This document shows positions 61,120-64,000 of a stretch of DNA of 64,000 bases, one piece after another. The stretch is from the NCBI RefSeq assembly GCF_036323735.1, contig NW_026947399.1:221535-285534 (forward strand). The letters run 5' to 3'. The notes under the pieces are model-generated. The model searched no databases, was not told where the DNA came from, and worked only from the letters and a program-made list of their open reading frames with translations. Position 1 is the stretch's first letter. Every line of letters begins with the position of its first letter. A program made the translations under genes and the position numbers. The stretch comes from Rattus norvegicus. Taxonomy: Eukaryota > Chordata > Mammalia > Rodentia > Muridae.

Positions 61120-61205
61120 ATTGGGTCTCATTGTGTAGCTCAAATTACCGCAGAACTGCTAGTTTTCATCCTCCTTCATCCCCTACACTTGTAGCAGGTT
61201 TACTC
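61120..61205 (-). mobile_element. Degenerate B1/PB1-like SINE
   Basis: 'gggtctcattgtgtagctc' followed by 'ctgctagttttcatcctcc' matches the order of a reversed, old B1-related monomer. Short and eroded. Confidence 0.5.
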
Positions 61206-61689
61206 AACATTGCCAAAATTATAGAATATGTGTAAATCTTCTGTTGTTGAAGTTTGATTACATAATGCATTATTCTGTCATTTGTTTTTCAGTTAACAAT
61301 ATATCTTTAATACATGTGCATGCGGAATTTCATCATGGAATATATTGCATTTCATAAATGGTAGTATACTCATTTCTTTAAATAATAATCTAGTTGTGCC
61401 GTTCAGATTATTTTCATTTTCATTAAATAAAGTTCGCTACAGAAAATCAGCATGGACACTGACTCAGGCACTGTACTCAATGGTGATTATTAACATTATA
61501 TTTTGTGTAAATTACAAAACACATTGTTGGAATGATGTCAAGGCTGTTAAGTAATGTAATACTTGTATAAATACTGCCAAATTTCCATCTCAGAAGACTC
61601 TAATAATATATATTGCTAACAATTTTATATGAGAACTCATACTATACCATTCAAAATTAAATGGTACACATATTTTAAAAAGGTATCAG
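61206..61689. other. AT-rich non-coding, nothing recognised
   Basis: The open frame at 61,345-61,554 has no domain or context. Confidence 0.55.
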
Positions 61690-62050
61690 TCTCTGACTTC
61701 TGTCAGTTCTTTAATCAGGGGAAGGATCGAAGAAGTTGAAGAGGAGGCCAACCTCTATAGGAAGACAAGCAGTCACAACTACTCTGGAATGCTAAGATCT
61801 CCCAGACTCTGAGCCACCAATCAGGCAGGACAAAAAAGGTGATCTGAGGCCCTGACACATGTATAGCAGAGGACTGCCTGGTCTGGCCTAATCCTTGAGA
61901 GACTTGAGGCCCCAGGGTTTATGGTGCCTGGCAAGGTATGGGGAGCATCCTCTTTGAGTCAGGGAGGAAGACGTGGAATGGGATGAGGAACTGTGGGAGG
62001 GAAAAGGCACAATGGCAAGAATGTAAATAAATAAATTAATTTTTAAAATA
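61690..62050 (+). mobile_element. Old rodent L1 3' UTR fragment
   Basis: 'tgagccaccaatcaggcagg', 'tatagcagaggactgcctgg' and 'cttgagagacttgaggcccc' are typical of old rodent L1 3' UTRs, followed by an AAATAAATAAATT tail near 62,020-62,045. Confidence 0.75.
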
Positions 62051-62315
62051 GTTTCACTCATAAATTCAAATGCTAGTTTCTTTTTAACATATACATTGCA
62101 ATTCAATCGTGAAATTTGGTGTTTTTGCTTAGTGAACGGTGTAAGCATTAATCCTTAATTTACTCTTCATACTATTTGCGATTTTCTCTATTCTTATTAC
62201 TTTACATCAATTGTGTTTGGATATGTAGTATGCTTAGTATTCATAATATGTGCAGAAAATACATTCATGATTTTTTATTTTAATGATCTGTTATGTGTGA
62301 ACGTCTATGTATAGA

Positions 62316-62475
62316 TTTGTGCACATGAACACAGGCACTTGGGGAGACCAGGAGATGTCAGATCCCCTGTAGCTGCTTTTACAGCTGGTTGCAAGTGGCT
62401 TCATAGGTCTTGGAAACTGAACGTGTTTGCTCTAAATAGTAGTAAGTGCTCTTAACTATTAAGCTAATACTACAA
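62316..62475 (-). mobile_element. B2/B3-family SINE, diverged
   Basis: Read in reverse it holds the landmarks of this SINE group: 'aagtgctcttaactatta' (reverse of the 5' tRNA-like region), 'ctggttgcaagtggcttc' and 'agatgtcagatcccctgta'. Confidence 0.7.
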
Positions 62476-63054
62476 TACCTATTTCATAATAAAATCAACC
62501 TATCATTTTCTCATGGATTTCAAGGTATCTTGGAATTTGAGCCATCTTGCCACCTTCTAGGTGCTGAGACTACATTCAGGCATTATTTTTTCCAATTTTC
62601 TTTCCTTTATCATAGTAAGATGCATTGGATTAAATATGTTAATATTATGCAGTAATTCTTTCAAATTATTACTTATAGAACCTAGGGTAAATATCGGTTT
62701 CTTTCCTCTGCAATTAACTATATTAATTTTACAGTTTCCAGGTCTCTCTTTCTTTACACAATCCATCTCATGTGTTTTTGCTTTCATATAGAATGAAGTA
62801 AAAGCTTTTTAGTTTTTCTTTGAGTAACTAATGTACTAAGAAAATGTGTTGAATTTCCTATTTAAGGCCAATACAATACATTATTTCTTTAAAATGTTCT
62901 TAGACTTTTGTTTTTTTTTTCCTTTCTTATTATAGTTCTGATTAGTCTCATTATTAATATTCTGTGTAACCTTTTATGTGTGCATGTGTTGTAGTGGATA
63001 TTGAAGTATTCAAACATATAAGTGTAGGTATCAAATTTAGGTTCTTAGTTTTTC

Positions 63055-63173
63055 TTTTTTTTTTTTTTTTTTTTTTTTTGCTTTTCTTTTTCCTTATTTC
63101 GGAGGTGGGTATCCAACCCAGGGCCTTGCGTTTGCTAGGCAAGCGCTCTACCACTGAGCTAAATCCCCAACCC
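63055..63173 (-). mobile_element. ID SINE with long A tail
   Basis: Minus-strand ID: T tract 63,055-63,079 (the A tail), then the reversed body ending 'gagctaaatccccaaccc' at 63,173. A 13-base target-site duplication with one mismatch flanks it (ttcttagtttttc at 63,042-63,054; ttcttggtttttc at 63,175-63,187). The tail and body are among the least decayed in the window. Confidence 0.96.
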
Positions 63174-64000
63174 TTTCTTGGTTTTTCAAGGCATGAAATT
63201 TTATCTGCTTGGACACCTCACTAGAACACACTATAAAAATTTAAGATGACATATAGCTCCAGGCTGCTTTTATGTAGACAATATTTTCATCATTTTCTTT
63301 TCACAAATAATTTGGTTATTCTTATATATTTTATTTTGCATGTATACTTGATAACCCAAATATTTTAATATTTAATTAATAATTTTATCATAACTATTGT
63401 GTACATTAGACCTAGTTAATATGAAATAACCTTAGATACAATTGAATAAATGCAATTAGTTACCTAAAGCATGAAGCTTGGTACATAATTTTGTTCATTA
63501 TTCCTATGCATTTGCATAAAGCAGAGAATATTTCATTGCTACAATCCTGATGCCAATTTTACACACTATGACAGCTACCAACTACATTTGACATTTATTC
63601 ACTTAACAGGAGTTAGGATTATATTATTAAATTATATTTCCCCAAAATCAAATAAATAGATTTATTTTGCCTCAATTAATTAAACACGCTATAGCAGGAA
63701 AAAGTTTAATTTCCTTTTGTTTGGTTAAGACTAAATTTAACTTTTTCACTCTCCAGCCCATCAGAAAGTCACTATTCTTATAGAGAAAGATGTACCACGC
63801 ACAGGTCGAATTTCTAGTACAACATGTAATTACAATCATCATTCTTGTCAGTTTCAAGTGACTGTTCACATCATGCCTGTAAAAAAGAATGATCAACATG
63901 GCAGCATAACCAAAGTGCAGTGCAGTGGTATAAATAGCTTGGTGATAGCCAACAGCTCTCTAATTTTGCTTAAGTCCTGTTCAATGAATATGGATGGTAC
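63174..64000. other. AT-rich non-coding, nothing recognised
   Basis: The 75-codon minus frame at 63,672-63,899 has no domain or context. Confidence 0.55.

Noticed and set aside
17927..63173. Four tRNA-like sequences with A and B boxes
   Set aside because: All are ID SINEs: each has an A-rich tail and target-site duplications, and none has a complete tRNA fold with anticodon context.

Overview
This is mammalian, non-coding, repeat-dense DNA. The best match is a rat (Rattus) or a close relative. Four ID SINEs (BC1/tRNA-Ala-derived, the SINE most expanded in rat) sit alongside B1 and B2/B3-like SINEs, rodent-type L1 3' ends and one L1 with rat-style 5' UTR monomers. I find no intact protein-coding gene. 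Nearly every long open frame is an L1 remnant, a microsatellite shadow or a fragment of decayed sequence.

Layout. 1-3,720: AT-rich sequence, a retrocopy-like insertion with a long T tract, and a 5'-truncated L1 (minus) lying head-to-head with an older L1 (plus). 4,146-12,130: four head-to-tail copies of a roughly 2.0-2.2 kb unit (an L1 3' UTR piece plus about 1.5 kb of non-L1 sequence, with a microsatellite at the junctions). 12,131-24,985: left arm of a large inverted duplication. 24,691-31,600: a near full-length but dead L1 (minus). 31,601-34,160: an unrecognised, decayed exon-like block. 34,160-42,925: three more tandem units, one carrying a non-autonomous LTR element. 42,926-56,062: right arm, the reverse complement of 12,131-24,985. 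56,063-64,000: old L1 3' ends, microsatellites and SINEs.

The main result is architectural. About 13 kb is duplicated in inverted orientation around an 18 kb spacer, and a same-orientation L1-bearing macrosatellite abuts the left arm on its outer side and the right arm on its inner side. Insertions shared by both arms (a 4 kb L1, an LTR-like element, a B1) predate the duplication. Insertions in one arm only (an ID on the left, a short L1 on the right) postdate it.

Each arm carries a block with peptide-like 87 bp repeats and a CpG-rich 22 bp minisatellite (about 3-4 copies left, about 11 right). It may be the remnant of an unrecognised, fast-evolving gene family. This resembles ampliconic regions such as rodent sex chromosomes, but the chromosomal location cannot be read from the sequence. 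No functional system is demonstrated. Repeat edges were placed by eye and are good to roughly 5-30 bases, except where target-site duplications fix them.
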